A stretch of DNA of 64,000 nt from Sepiola atlantica (lineage: Eukaryota > Mollusca > Cephalopoda > Sepiida > Sepiolidae), in NCBI GenBank assembly GCA_963556195.1, contig OY744522.1:41527763-41591762 (forward strand), given 5' to 3'. The position numbers were made by a program, and so were the translations under genes. Of the stretch, positions 8,621 through 19,469 are shown one piece after another. Numbering within the stretch: the stretch's first letter is position 1; every line of letters starts with the position of its first letter. Under the pieces are notes generated by a model. That model was not told where the DNA came from. It was given only the letters and a program-made list of their open reading frames with translations, and ran no database searches.

Positions 8621-9250
8621 GCTGCTTAATCAGATCGCCATATTTAATTACCGGAGGGAGGGAGGGCATACTGATTCAACAGCCAATCGGCTGCTTAATC
8701 AGATCGCCATATTTAATTACCGGAAGGGAGGGAGGGCACTACTGATTAAACAGCCAATCGGCTGCTTAATCAGATCGCCATATTTAATTACCGGAGGGAG
8801 GGAGGACACTACTGATTAAAAAGCCAATCGGCTGCTTAATCAGATCGCCATATTTAATTAACGGAGGGAGGGAGGACACTACTGATTAAAAAGCCAATCG
8901 TCTGCTTAATCAGATCACCATATTTAATTACCGGAGGGAGGGAGGACACTACTGATTAAAAAGCCAATCGGCTGCTTAATCAGATCGCCATATTTAATTA
9001 CCGGAGGGAGCGAGGACATTACTGATTAAAAAGCCAATCAGCTGCTTAATCAGATCGCCATATATAATTACCGGAGGGAGGGAGGACACTACTGATTAAA
9101 AAGCCACTCGTCTGCTTAATCAGATCGCCATATATAATTACCGGAGGGAGGGAGGACACTACTGATTAAAAAGCCACTCGGCTGCTTAATCAGATCGCCA
9201 TATTTAATTACCGGAGGGAGGGAGGACACCACTTATTAAACACCCAATGA
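8621..9250. repeat. 70-bp minisatellite, 9 copies
   Basis: Unit starts at 8621, 8690, 8761, 8831, 8901, 8971, 9041, 9111 and 9181 give a 69-71 bp period. Each unit reads GCTGCTTAATCAGATCGCC, a TATTTAATTACC block, GGAGGGAGGGAGGAC and ACTGATTAAAAAGCC. The unit's own ends are inverted (TTAATCAG and CTGATTAA), so single-stranded units could fold. Copies are very similar, which suggests recent expansion or homogenisation. Confidence 0.95.
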
Positions 9251-9436
9251 CTTTGCAATTTTAACAGTACTCGCGTTGAAATGGTTTAGAAAACACGCCG
9301 GTTATGATGAAAATGACTGTAATTAATTGTATGAATAATGTTTAATAATATAACCTTATCGGAAAATATTGTAAATACATATGTAAATTTGATAATAGCA
9401 GTTATAAGTGTATATTTGTAAATATTAATTTAATTG

Positions 9437-9605
9437 AAGGTTTAAAGGAATGACTTATGTTAATGGCAAAACCCATCTGGTGTCTAAGCGACTTTTAGTG
9501 ACAGTATATAAAGAATTTCAAAAAGATTAATTTCAGTAAAATAGTCATACTGGAGTTTCGGCTTCAGACAGACAGACAGACAGACAGACAGATACATAAA
9601 CTCCA
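9437..9605 (+). repeat. Dispersed repeat tail with (GACA)n
   Basis: GTTTCGGCTTCAGACAGACA continues through six GACA units to GATACATAAACTCCATTA. A related, more diverged sequence is at about 36580-36640 (CTTCGACTTCAGACAAACAT, CTCCATTAGTAATAGG). Both run into an ATT-rich array. This looks like the 3' tail of a retroposon. Confidence 0.5.
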
Positions 9606-9781
9606 TTATTAATAGATTATTATTATTTTTATTATCATTATTATTATAATTATTATTATTATTATAATTATTATTATTATTATTATTATTACTATTTTAT
9701 TATTATTGTTATTATTATCATCATCATTATCATCATTATTATTTTATGATTATCATTATTATTCTATTATCATTATTATCA

Positions 9782-9812
<31 letters not shown>

Positions 9813-9813
9813 T

Positions 9814-9845
<32 letters not shown>
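9606..9845. repeat. (ATT)n/(ATC)n microsatellite
   Basis: This is an interrupted ATT and ATC trinucleotide array following the GACA tail. Confidence 0.93.
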
Positions 9846-10139
9846 TTATATGGCAATATTATTATTCTGTATTATCTTCATATAGAAGTAAAGAGACTCA
9901 TGATTTTGACATATAATTCACATTGATATCCTATGGTGTGTTCAGACACATATATGCAAATCAAATAACAATGATAAAAAGAAAGAATCACTCTTTCGCT
10001 AAATGCTCACAAATACATTAAGAAATATCAAAGAGTGGTTAAATCCAGATAGAGTTGAAGTAGATGAGAGAAATACGGAGAATAGAGAGATGGGTCACTT
10101 TTTTCAGTTAATTATGAATTACAGCTAATTAGAACATTA
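9846..10139. other. Spacer, nothing recognised
   Basis: No open frame, fold or repeat is recognised in this AT-rich stretch. Confidence 0.4.
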
Positions 10140-10250
10140 AAACATTTTTTAAAAAATCCCAATCACAAGGAATATTTTAGCATGTATTTTGTGTTAATAA
10201 AGTATATAGGAAAAAGCCTTAGGGAACAAACGTTGATTAACTGACATTTT
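10140..10250 (-). repeat. Dispersed repeat R2, partial copy
   Basis: Its reverse complement matches the right half of 30290-30900, sharing GTTAATCAACGTTTGT, the GGCTTTTTC block and ATGCTAAAATA. No coding sequence is seen. Confidence 0.55.
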
Positions 10251-11520
10251 TTACTATACTAATATATATATATTTATTCTTTTAGGACGCGTGAAATTTA
10301 AAATCAAATCTTTATATTTTACAGTATAAAGCACCTTATGTGGAAAACGTATAGGATTAAAAGGCTTCGTAAACTGCCACTAAAAGATCTGAAAACGATC
10401 AAAAGTTGTTGCATTTGGAGAAATTGTATAAGTTTGGGGTTTTATAATGTCTGCGGCTCGCTTTCTTCGTGTTTGTTCACACTGAGTTATTTCCCTTTTT
10501 ATTTTTCATGATCTCCCTATTAATATAATCGGAATGCTTGTTTTCAACTTTTCTAACCTACTAAACAAGTGACCGTTGAGTAACTCCTTGAGCTCGGGTT
10601 AGCTTGTTTAAATAATCCGGTTGAATTTGTCAGTCCCCAAAAGCAGTTCAATATTTTTTAAATAAAACGACAAGATTAGTCTCTTTCTGCTCACGATATC
10701 CCACTCTCTCTCATTCTCTCTCTCTCTATTTCACTCTACAGCTACGGGTTAAATAGTATAACTGCTGAGGTGATATGTCTTTTATTCATAATATACTATT
10801 TAAATCTATTGCTTTATAGTAAGTTTTATTGACTTTGAGTTAATAAACATAGATAGGGAGGGGACAGACAGAACGGAGAGAAATAGACACTGGTAAGATG
10901 TAAATATATTTTTTTTCACGTTTGTATAAAGTTTTCAGCTATAAAACCTTTCCAGACATTTTGGGTGTTTCGCTTATATAATAGTACAGGTTACCTTGTT
11001 TTTTTCGTAAGGTCCGTTAACACACTTGTTGTTGTGTTCTCTTGTTTGAAAACCGTAAGCCAGAACTTCAACACATTGTCTGCTAATAAGTATAACCACA
11101 AGATCCTTGAAGCACCTTTATTTTTTAATTCAAATTTGAAAATGAAGCAAAAAGCCGTTGAAGCCACTGATTAGATGCAAACACTTTTATTATGCTTCTA
11201 GGAACTTGCTAATTCTATTAGACTTGTTAATATATATTCACTAAGATTTCGATTGTTACTAGTTTTGCTGTTGCACAATTTGAGATAATCCGGTTGAATT
11301 TGGATTAGTTTCTGTTGTTTCCTTTAAGATATTTAATGCGAAACACACAACACAAATGGTAAACTTTTTCTAAAAGGTTTGTATTCTTAGTTTATTCACC
11401 CAAGCTATGCATATATTGGATTGAAATCCTAATGACTAAGGGGAGACAAGTACGACCTTTCTTTCAATTTGACTCAGCCCTTTTTTCGTCTCTAAGAAAG
11501 AGAGCCTGCGGGGCCTTTGA
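10251..11520. other. Spacer with CT-rich patch
   Basis: It contains a small (CT)n patch at 10690-10735. The word AATCCGGTTGAATTTG is repeated at about 10615 and 11288. No gene is seen. Confidence 0.45.
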
Positions 11521-11554
11521 TCTCGGCAAATCACGTTGACAGAGGTTTCCGACC

Positions 11555-11600
11555 AATCACAGACCAGAGACCACGCGTGATTTGAATGATATAAAAGAAG
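11555..11600 (+). promoter_or_regulatory. CCAAT plus TATA-like promoter candidate
   Basis: GACCAATCACA (about 11550-11560) lies about 28 bp upstream of GATATAAAAG (about 11588-11597), a spacing seen in metazoan RNA polymerase II promoters such as those of histone genes. No histone or other recognisable ORF follows, so this may be a promoter remnant or chance. Confidence 0.25.
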
Positions 11601-11903
11601 ATACGCCTTTCTTCTCCTCCTCTTTTTCCCCTTTTCCAGCAAGTAACAGGTCCTGTCAACGAAGTCTTTCTCTCCCTACGACCAGCGATTAAGACAATCC
11701 CATCAGCATGACTCGAAAAGCAATGGGGCAAGAAAACACTGCCTACTACCGTCTAACAGTTACTACACGCCGTCTCCCCTTTTCTCCTTACCGGACACAG
11801 GACGAATAGTAAGCCTAACCCTTTTTTTCCTTTCTCTGTTAAGCATGTTCGAACGCAAAATTCCTACCATGTCGTACGCACCAAAAAAAGGGGTAGAGAG
11901 ACG
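11601..11903. other. C/T-rich spacer, nothing recognised
   Basis: This stretch is richer in C and T than its neighbours. Short frames here show no domain. Confidence 0.35.
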
Positions 11904-12081
11904 GCTCATTTTCTCTAATTTACGCGCACACCAAAACACGTGTGCTTTCCAAGAAGAAACTTTAAAATACAATTTTATACAAACAGTAAAATGCTCATTT
12001 TCCTTAAATTACGCGCACACCAAAACACGTGTGCTTTCCAAGAAGAAACTTTAAAAGACAATTTTATACAAACAGTAAAAT
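11904..12081. repeat. 89-bp tandem duplication
   Basis: Two consecutive copies share ACGCGCACACCAAAACACGT, a GCTTTCCAAGAAGAAAC block and TTTTATACAAACAG. Unit offsets at 11922 and 12011 give a period of 89 bp. Differences are few, so the duplication is recent. Confidence 0.9.
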
Positions 12082-12254
12082 GAACATTTTCCTGTGCACA
12101 AAACTCAAGTTTTTCATTGAGGAATTTACAATTTAATTGAACCACGTTGAATAAATTGTTATGTTTATATGTATTTTTGAGTCCCGGCTTTCTTACTTTT
12201 TGTGTTGGTTATTGGTGTATTTTTACTCGTTCTTTCATGTTTAACGTTACAAAT

Positions 12255-12775
12255 TCGTTAGTACCCCCACACATATTGCCACTGAGACGTAAGGGGCTAC
12301 TGTGAATTAATTGGCAGATGTATAGGTGGACTCACAAATGGGAATTGTGCAGCAAGATGTTTGTTCACATGAAATTAAAATTTCAGCATGTTGGTACAAT
12401 CAAGGAAACAGAGAGCAATGAGGGAATTCAGAACGGAGGTACTTACATTGAGCGGAGTGCAAGTGCAGAAAGTTCGTCAGAGCACATTCCATGAAAGTAC
12501 TTATGAAGCAAGCATATGAATGCAACATTGCAGCGATAGGGAAAAGGTCAAGAACTTGGTAGACAATGCGGCATATATTAGATTAGATACTGTGTTTTGC
12601 ACCCTGTCTAAGAGGAAGAGACTAGTGGTTTGTGTACCAGCGCAGATGTGGCAACAGTACTGAATACATGGGTGATTGTAGTGATCCGGTAGTGTGGATT
12701 GAACACGCGTTGATATTTTACACATAGCTAAATCGTAGATTAATGTTAGTACGTAATATGAGAACAATAGATATC
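12255..12775 (-). mobile_element. LINE J (Jockey/I-like) 3'-end fragment
   Basis: The minus strand encodes the C-terminal tail of a non-LTR retrotransposon polymerase, recognisable by HPCIQYCCHICAGTQTTS. This aligns with HPCMEYCCHIWAGASSTS at 47340-47400. The non-coding 3' end follows (ACATGCTGAAATTT, GTGAACAAACATCTTGC, CAGTAGCCCCTTACG), as in the copies at 47700-47860 and 62640-62790. It is 5'-truncated and mutated, with no RT motifs present. Confidence 0.8.
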
Positions 12776-13283
12776 TGATAGAATTCGAACTCGATATTAC
12801 CGATTCCAAGGTCCGCTACGCTATTGATTGCACACATTAGAGTCCTCCAGAGAAAAAGGCGCTAACTTAAATTCAAATAGTCCCATGAATTATTTGACCA
12901 GGTGCGATCTCGGAATGTTCAGATAGGAAGATTTTCATTTGGCAGTGTATGGTATTTTATGGGTGCTTCTTAGAATAAATACTTTGAGACCTTAAAAGTC
13001 AAAATGAGTTTCCGTCAGCAGAAAGTGATGCCTGCTGCCATGTTGTGCCGGAAAATCAAGGGAACGTCTTTACAACACAAAACTGTGGAATGGCGGAGCG
13101 GTGAGGGCGAGGGCGGGGGTGGGGGCGGTGGTACGAAATATCTTCCTTTTGTCACCAGACGGACGCGTGAAACAGATTTCGATCAGAGATTAGGTAAGTT
13201 GGATGAAATGTAATGATATGCCGGTTAACAGATGTGCTCCGCACCACCTGCCTCTGCCAGTTCCCCGTGAAAAAGGCACAACA
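12776..13283. other. Spacer with a short G-rich patch
   Basis: A G-rich stretch (GGCGAGGGCGGGGGTGGGGG at about 13105-13125) could form a G-quadruplex on the plus strand. No gene is seen. Confidence 0.45.

Positions 13284-13328
<45 letters not shown>
13284..13328. repeat. (ACT)n microsatellite
   Basis: This is a pure TAC/ACT trinucleotide run of about 15 units. Confidence 0.95.
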
Positions 13329-13345
13329 AAGCAATAGTGATACTA

Positions 13346-13957
13346 CTATTAATAAGAAAAAAGTAAAGAGGACAGAAAGTGAAGAGCAAGAACAAAGACA
13401 AAAAAAATGAAGAGAAAGAAGCCGATGAAAAGGAGAAGGAAGATGCGAAGTGGAAGAAAAAATCGAAAAATCGAAAAAGAAAAAAATATATACGAAAAAG
13501 GAGAGAAATACGATACGTAGAAGTAAAAAAAAAAGGAAAGGAAAAAGAACGAAAAGACAAAGAAAAAGAAAAAAAGAAGGTAAAAAGGCAAAGTAGAAAA
13601 AAACGAAGAATACGAAGGGGAAAAATCAGAAAAAGGAGACGAAAAATAAGAAGAGGCAGAAAACAACAAAGACATAAGCAAGAAAAGATGAAAATGAAGG
13701 AAAATAAATGGAGACGGTAATAAATATTTAAAATACGAAATACAGCAAGAAAAGGAAAGGAAACAAAAAGAACGAAAGAAAACGAAGTCGGAGATGAGAG
13801 TGAAAAAAATGGAAGAGAAAAAAAACAAAAGGAAAAAACAAATAAGAATTTTAAAAATGAAAAGGAGGGAGTAGAACACGGAGCAGAAGAAGAATAAGAA
13901 TAAGACGAAGAATAAGACGTAGAAGAAGAAAGAAAAAAAGAAAAAAGAAAGAAACCA
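13346..13957. repeat. Polypurine tract, about 610 bp
   Basis: The plus strand is overwhelmingly A and G (GAAAAAG, AGGAGAAGG and similar words) with rare C or T. Open frames rich in Lys/Glu/Arg on the plus strand and Phe/Ser on the minus strand follow from composition and are not genes. Tracts of this kind can form triplex DNA. Confidence 0.85.
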
Positions 13958-14009
13958 TGAAACATAAACACATATCAATAATAAAAAGAACAACGAGGTG
14001 CATATCACT

Positions 14010-14066
14010 CTACTACTATAACTACTATTATAAGCGTATTGCTTATAATAGTAGTAATAGTAGTAG
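14010..14066. repeat. 26-bp-arm hairpin
   Basis: The left arm CTACTACTATAACTACTATT plus ATAAGC pairs with 14041-14066 with a single mismatch across a 5-nt centre (GTATT). Confidence 0.9.
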
Positions 14067-14116
14067 TAATGCCACAACTAGTATCAATTATAGATTTGAG
14101 CTAAAGAAAGTGTCAA

Positions 14117-14146
14117 GTTTGAGCCTTATAGTTATAAGGCTCAAAC
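14117..14146. repeat. 14-bp-arm perfect hairpin
   Basis: GTTTGAGCCTTATA is followed by GT and then its exact complement TATAAGGCTCAAAC. Confidence 0.92.
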
Positions 14147-15091
14147 TAAATACAAAATCGGGCGGCGTTGATATATCCTTCTGCGAGGAGAAATCATGTA
14201 ATTTTAAAAGAAAAAAATCGCTCTAACCTCGTGAGCTTATAAGCTTTTTGGGTGATCAACCACGCTTGTTTCAAATAGGATTTTCGTCTGTCTGTGATGC
14301 TTACATTTCAAATGACATATTTTGTCCTTAGAACGCTCTCACCACGATTTCCAGAGAGTCTCATCTCCAAGAATTTCGTCGGCTTCGCATATATGACATC
14401 ACTTCCGCCCACGTATCATCGACTTCCTTTTCTCACAGTCTGGTATATTTTCGTACTGACCTTTTTCTTGACCACTCGATTCGCTCTCTACAACATTTCC
14501 TGTCTCCTAAGCAAATCGCCCAGATATGAATTATCAAATAAACCCATTAGCTAACTCACCCACTTTAAATATCTAACAATAACGATTCTATTTAAGCCAT
14601 AGACAAGACCCTGGCGGGTACTGCCACTTCACATTACAGTGGATCTGCGAGCAATAGGAATTAAAGTGTGACTACATCCTTCCCAAAACCCATGACAAAA
14701 AAACTTGTATTCTTCTTTTTTATACATATTTAGCTCATATTATATTGATATGCTTTTTTGACGAAGTACTCTTTTTTTAGTAAAAACATACACAGTGTTA
14801 GAGAACAGCGGCGAAGGAGTTAATAAGAGAAAAACAAAGAGAAAGTGTGAAAGAGAAAGAGTGAGGGGAGATAAACAGTTTAGAGAGATACAGAGTAAGG
14901 GAAGACCTTCGAAGAAAGGAGAAGCCATTTCGATCGACCATTACTGATTGAATGGCGATCAGACAGAAATATGTAGTTGATAAATTTTGCACAACTGATC
15001 GAAATATCAGAAGCATGACATAAATGGAACTCTATATTTCCATTTTCCGGAAATGCCAAACTTCAGAATGTAAGAATCAAAACACATATAT

Positions 15092-15094
<3 letters not shown>
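14147..15094. other. Spacer, nothing recognised
   Basis: Frames of 62-86 codons occur on both strands without a recognisable domain. No repeat copy was noticed. Confidence 0.4.
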
Positions 15095-15147
<53 letters not shown>

Positions 15148-15192
15148 TAACACACATATATATTCCCACACACGCACACACACAAACACACA

Positions 15193-15228
<36 letters not shown>
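15095..15228. repeat. (CA)n and (TA)n compound microsatellite
   Basis: Two CA runs alternate with two TA runs (CA at 15097-15132, TA near 15133-15148 and 15197-15228). Confidence 0.93.
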
Positions 15229-15232
<4 letters not shown>

Positions 15233-15374
15233 CAGAAAAAATATGGCTGTCGAATGTCTAGCGTATTAGTACCCCTCGAACGGATAGCCCCATTTAAGTT
15301 TTTTTTTTCATTTATTCTAGTAATTCCTGAGTAAGAACGCAGTTTTAAATATTAAATTAAAATAGAAATAATAA

Positions 15375-15840
15375 CTAGCGGGACACGTGTAAATTACACG
15401 AAATGATGTTTTCAATACTAATTATCTTGTACCAAACCTTTACATGTTTGAATAAAATAGAATAAAGTAAATTTGGCTCCAAGTCATTAGTAGCATACAC
15501 ATATTCGGAAGGTCGTTGCTTTTGATGTAAGCGTACCACATAAAATAACACACACGCTAGCGTATTAATATGTGTCTTCCCGGTCGTCCCCTCCCTTCCT
15601 CCCTCCATCTATTCGATGTAGAAACAATCTTAGAGGTTGGTTGGGATCGAACTATAAATCAATCGGGCCGACGGCAAAATCCGTTGCTAACCATTGCGCC
15701 AAAGGTAAATACTTGAAAATCTGTCGAAAATTAGGTGACTTGAATGTTTTTCCAAATCTAGGTGCGGCACGCATGCACAGAGCTTTTGATATGAGCGTGA
15801 CACACAAACGCACGCGCTATCGTATTAATATATAGATTAA
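15375..15840 (-). repeat. Dispersed repeat R3 with SINE head
   Basis: This matches the reverse complement of 32585-33186. Shared blocks are GGGACACGTGTAAATTACAC, the GAAATGATGTTTTCAATACT block, GGAAGGTCGTTGCTTTTGAT, the tRNA-like head, and GATAGCGTG near the TATTAATA end. The copy lacks part of the middle of the 32.6-kb copy. A SINE inside a larger repeat, or a long SINE body, are both possible. Confidence 0.75.
15634..15704 (-). repeat. tRNA-derived SINE head
   Basis: On the minus strand TGGCGCAATGGTTAGC is an RNA polymerase III A box. AGTTCGATCCC about 50 bp later is a B box. The arms do not form a good cloverleaf, so this is SINE-like rather than a tRNA gene. The same pair is present at 32705-32785. 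Confidence 0.75.
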
Positions 15841-15867
15841 AATAATAAAAAATAACGAAATCGTTTT

Positions 15868-15967
15868 ATGTTTCAACCACCAGCATCTCATACTTACCAA
15901 AATATATCTCTAGAAGCATACATGGAATTCCAAACTAATCTACACACACATGATCTATCTATCTGTC

Positions 15968-15972
<5 letters not shown>
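15868..15972. other. Short spacer before a compound microsatellite
   Basis: No recognisable feature. Confidence 0.3.

Positions 15973-16046
<74 letters not shown>
15973..16046. repeat. (CT)n(TA)n compound microsatellite
   Basis: A CT run is followed by a TA run that directly abuts the 3' end of the RLE-type LINE beginning at 16047. Confidence 0.95.
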
Positions 16047-16050
<4 letters not shown>

Positions 16051-17600
16051 TTTTGCTAGGGATGGGGCACCCTGCCAGATGCCAGACATTCACTCGCTAT
16101 TTTAGACACTCCAGCCGAGAGACCTTTGTAAGATTCTAACCGTCCCTTTAAGTGTATTTTTTGTATCTCTCTTGCACTTGGTTTACCTGGTATATTCGTC
16201 AAGTAGTATTTGAAATTATTTTTCATTAGTCAGGTTGCTCCTAAAATTACTGGGATGATAGAGATGTTTCTACGATTCCAGTTTGTTTTCGTGTCGTACA
16301 TATGAGTTTGGTATTTCGTAATATTTTCCCCTACAGCTCGTTGTAAGCCAGCATCATTAGAGACACTGCCTTCAACTAGGGTTGCTACTTTCTCCGTTTT
16401 GTCCCATAACACGATGTCAGGTTTAACATCTCCGTTTTCTAGATATGTAGCTGTTGGGATTCCATAGTCATAGTAGATGGTGTATAACCTATTTCCAACT
16501 GTTCTTTCTGGTATATGCTTCCATGACTTGCTGCTAGACTGGATATTTAACTTTTTACATATCGTCCAGTGAAAGTATCTGCACACTCCGCTGTGTCGCA
16601 TTGTATAGTAGCCATTTCCAATCAGAACATTACAGCTGGATGTCAGGTTGCTTACACTCCCCACTTCTGTGCAGCAGAACCTGTACTTGTTATTGTTGCT
16701 GAGACCACTCATCTTTTTAAAGACATTGTCCATCAAGCCGTGACTTTGTGCAGCCATTATTATTATCTCCTGATCATAGTTGAGATATCCTCTTTACAGC
16801 CAGTCTACAGAGCCTTCCTTATCTATATATTCCTGGGGTAGTTCATCTCGGAAATACTTAGCACTTTGTTGGTTGCCCCACTCTTCCAGTTTTCTGCAAT
16901 AGAATGTCTTGGTGTATTTTGGCGACCCTTCCGAGCTATTACCGTTGCAGGCCTGTTGTCCGTTTCTACCTCATTTGTAAGACAGTCCTGTCCAAAACGT
17001 TTGTCCAGTTTTGTGATAGAGGTTGTTCAGCTTGCTCTGTTTTTTTTGTGTTGGCGTACCATCATAAGGTTTGGGTTCTGGGAGCTCATCAGATATTGGC
17101 CTGTGCTCACAATAGAGGCTAGATGTTGATGGTCAATTTCTGAGAGACCCATACCCCCTGCTCTTCTTGGCAGATACAGCCTTGGTAGACACTAGTTCCT
17201 GTACATTACCCTGTACATTGTCAACAATTATCTCGTTTTAGTGTATACTCTATTAATGTCCTTTTGTGCTTAATAAATAATTTCAAAGCTGTATGTTATC
17301 ACTGGCATAGCTAATTGGTTAATGGATCTTACTTTTTTTTAGTTTGTAAGCTGTGTTTTGCCAATTTTTCTAACACGATGTATATATTCTCTGACATTTT
17401 TTTCTCTCATTTTGGCATGTTGAATTGGATCGTTTTGTTTTATGCCAAGGTATTTGTATTGTTCTTTTTCTGCAAGGTATTTGATGTCATTATCTTAATC
17501 GAGCTGTATGTTTTTCCTTTGTATCTTCTTCCCATCTCTGAGGGAGCACTTGCCACATTTGTCCAGGCCGAACTACATTCCCATATCTTTCTCTGCTCTT
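16047..17600 (-). pseudogene. RLE-LINE A, copy 1 (restriction-like-endonuclease non-LTR retrotransposon)
   Basis: Read on the minus strand, this encodes the C-terminal half of an R2/R4/NeSL-type retrotransposon protein. The upstream part matches the thumb region of the 57-kb copy (CxKCSLRDGKK-like, in several frames). A 175-codon frame at 16230-16757 follows. It contains a zinc-knuckle-like stretch (CC at 28-29, H55, C59, then HWTICKK). It also contains the endonuclease signature KPDIVLWDKTEKVATLVE, with PD at 113-114, an acidic residue at 129 and KY at 148-149. It ends IPVILGATG. The RT core is absent and several frameshifts separate the pieces. The 3' end abuts (TA)n at 16046. The RLE cuts the insertion site in living elements; this copy is dead. 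Confidence 0.8.
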
Positions 17601-17609
17601 CTTGCCGAA

Positions 17610-17825
17610 TCCAGGAATGTAGAACTATATCCTGACAACTGCCAGCCAGACACCCTTTGTGATGTACAAGAAACAATCGCAAAACTCCCGAATCACAAAG
17701 CCCCAGGCGAAGATGGTTTACCTTCGAGCTTTTCAAGAAATGTCCTAGCTTCACGGCAGTCTAGTTATATCGTATGATCTTGAAAGTATGGAAGTCGGAA
17801 AAAATCCCACAAGACTTGCAATACG
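17610..17825 (+). pseudogene. LINE reverse transcriptase fragment (N-terminal RT region)
   Basis: The plus strand reads CDVQETIAKLPNHKAPGEDG, the typical 'xNHKAPGxDGxP' block near the start of the RT domain in endonuclease-type LINEs. After a frameshift it reads ILKVWKSEKIPQDLQYAV, a normal continuation of the same region. Only about 70 codons remain. It lies in the opposite orientation between RLE-LINE A and PLE 2. Confidence 0.65.
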
Positions 17826-17827
17826 CC

Positions 17828-17874
17828 GTAGGGCTTGAAATTATTTTTCATTAGTTAGGTTGCTCCTACAATTA
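17828..17874 (-). mobile_element. 47-bp stray piece of RLE-LINE A
   Basis: TTGAAATTATTTTTCATTAG, then TAGGTTGCTCCT and ACAATTAC, repeats 16207-16250 in the same orientation with four differences. It codes (minus strand) for the ILGATGLMKNNFK region. It forms the exact seam between the LINE fragment and PLE 2. Confidence 0.8.
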
Positions 17875-18922
17875 CTAGACCCTTTCGTTATTCCGTTACG
17901 TGGACGATACTATTGCCATTTTGGAGTCCCGTGACCAGGTAAGTGATTTTTCCTGAAATTGAATACGCTCCACCCAGCAAAACAGTTCACCATGGAAGAA
18001 GAGCAGAATGGCTCTTTACCATTTCTGGAGGTTTTAGTGGAAATGACGGGGAACAAATCCACTACAACTATATATAGGAAACCGACGTTTACGGGCCTGT
18101 ATATCAGTTGGAATTATTTTGTCCCAATTAGTAGAAAAATCAGTGTGGTCACCGCGCACTGATGATTTGCACTGCTAGCCAACTTGCGGCTGAACTTAGA
18201 AAGATAACTGATATGCTTACTAACAATGGTTTCCTTGAGGGTCTAATCTGCAAATTTATTGATCTAAAACTTGCGAAATTTAATGCCAACATTTTTTTTG
18301 GTCCACCCAAATGTCCCGTTTATTTGAAACTTCCTTTTATTGGTTCTATCAGTAAAGGTTTTCCGGATAAAATTTCATCGGTTATCTCGTTGCTTTTATC
18401 CAGTACAGCCCCGTGTGGTGTTTAGCACCAGAACTGCCTTCACAGCCTTTCAGAAAGATGTACTTCCAACACTACAGAAAAGTTTGATAATATATAAATT
18501 CAAATGTCAGTGTGAAGCTGACTATGTTGGCCGTACACTTCAGCGCTTGGAAGTCAGAGTGGCCCAGCATATCTCTGCATGTACGGATGCGAGATCTGGT
18601 GTCGTAAAGAGGATTATATCGACGGACACATCCGGGTCTCTACAAAGAAAATCCGGGCGTTTACAGAGCACATCCGGGCGCTCATAAGTCCACGAGTCAT
18701 CCATTGGACAGGACGTGTATGATAATAAAAAGTGCGGTGAGGCGTATTCCGATAGATGTTTTCGCATTGTACACAAGGCCCGTTCCAAACACCATCTCAT
18801 GGTTTTGGAGGCAGTGAGTGTTACAATACGAAAGCCAAATTGGACTAATTTAGACCCTTCTAAAAAGAAAGAAAATAAATACTTTGCCTATAACGTTAAT
18901 ATATTCCTTTTCAGTTTATAAT
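17875..18922 (+). pseudogene. Penelope-like element (PLE 2), RT end plus GIY-YIG
   Basis: A Penelope-type RT end begins at FRYVDDTIAILESRDQV, with YVDD at 17897-17908. After a frameshift it continues as LPFLEVLVEMTG and TTTIYRKPTFTGLYISWNY. A further frame carries MICTASQLAAELRKITDML. The GIY-YIG domain (IYKFKCQCEADYVGRTLQRL, at about 18484-18545) and a basic C-terminal tail ending near 18921 come last. At least three frameshifts are needed. It is more decayed than, and differs in sequence from, PLE 1, so it belongs to another PLE family. RT sequence upstream of motif C is missing. Confidence 0.8.
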
Positions 18923-19469
18923 GGCGATATTCTATCTCCCTGTTTTTTTTTCTCTCCACGTTAGGCTTTCCCCCGTTTTGAAGCGATACTCGCTGACGTT
19001 TATCTTGAAAATGTGTCGGTTGAAAGGTACCTTGGGATTTAGTTTGTTAATTTTAGTCTATCTGTTTTATTCTTTTTAAAGGTTTTTGATCGAATGTCTT
19101 TCGACGATTAAATATATTACTTTAATTTTCCTCACATTTTTTTTCTTGCGATATTGTCCTCCACTCGCTATGACTTATTAGAAAGATGTTGTAGTTTGCT
19201 TGACGCATTGTTTTTTGAAGGCGCTTACAATACAATTTGGTTTAAAATACCGTTTTATACACTCATACGAATGTTGCTATGAAACGCGCGTAAGGGAGGG
19301 TAATGAATATTAAATTTGAATAAATCATTTTCGTCTATAAAATGAGAGATATAACAAAACTACTCGAAGTACAGAAATAAAAAGTTGTTTAAACCAAGGA
19401 AAAATATGGTTTTGGATTAATTCACCATGGTCTTGCGCAATGACACTTCGTTCAGTAAAATTCAAACAG
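18923..19469. other. Likely PLE 2 3' region and spacer
   Basis: T-rich non-coding sequence follows the PLE 2 stop. No terminal repeat or ribozyme core was found in it. Confidence 0.35.

Noticed and set aside
8621..9250. CRISPR array
   Set aside because: There are no unique spacers; whole 70-bp units repeat contiguously and the setting is an animal genome.
11540..11780. Histone gene with CCAAT/TATA promoter
   Set aside because: Promoter-like words are present but the following ATG frame does not encode a histone and no histone 3' stem-loop was seen.
13225..14077. Long overlapping frames on both strands, rich in Lys/Glu/Arg or Phe/Ser
   Set aside because: Open only because the polypurine strand lacks T, so stop codons are rare. 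No domain is visible.
15091..15240. Short frames of Thr-His and Tyr-Ile repeats
   Set aside because: They are translations of (CA)n and (TA)n arrays. The same applies to Tyr-Ile frames throughout the window.
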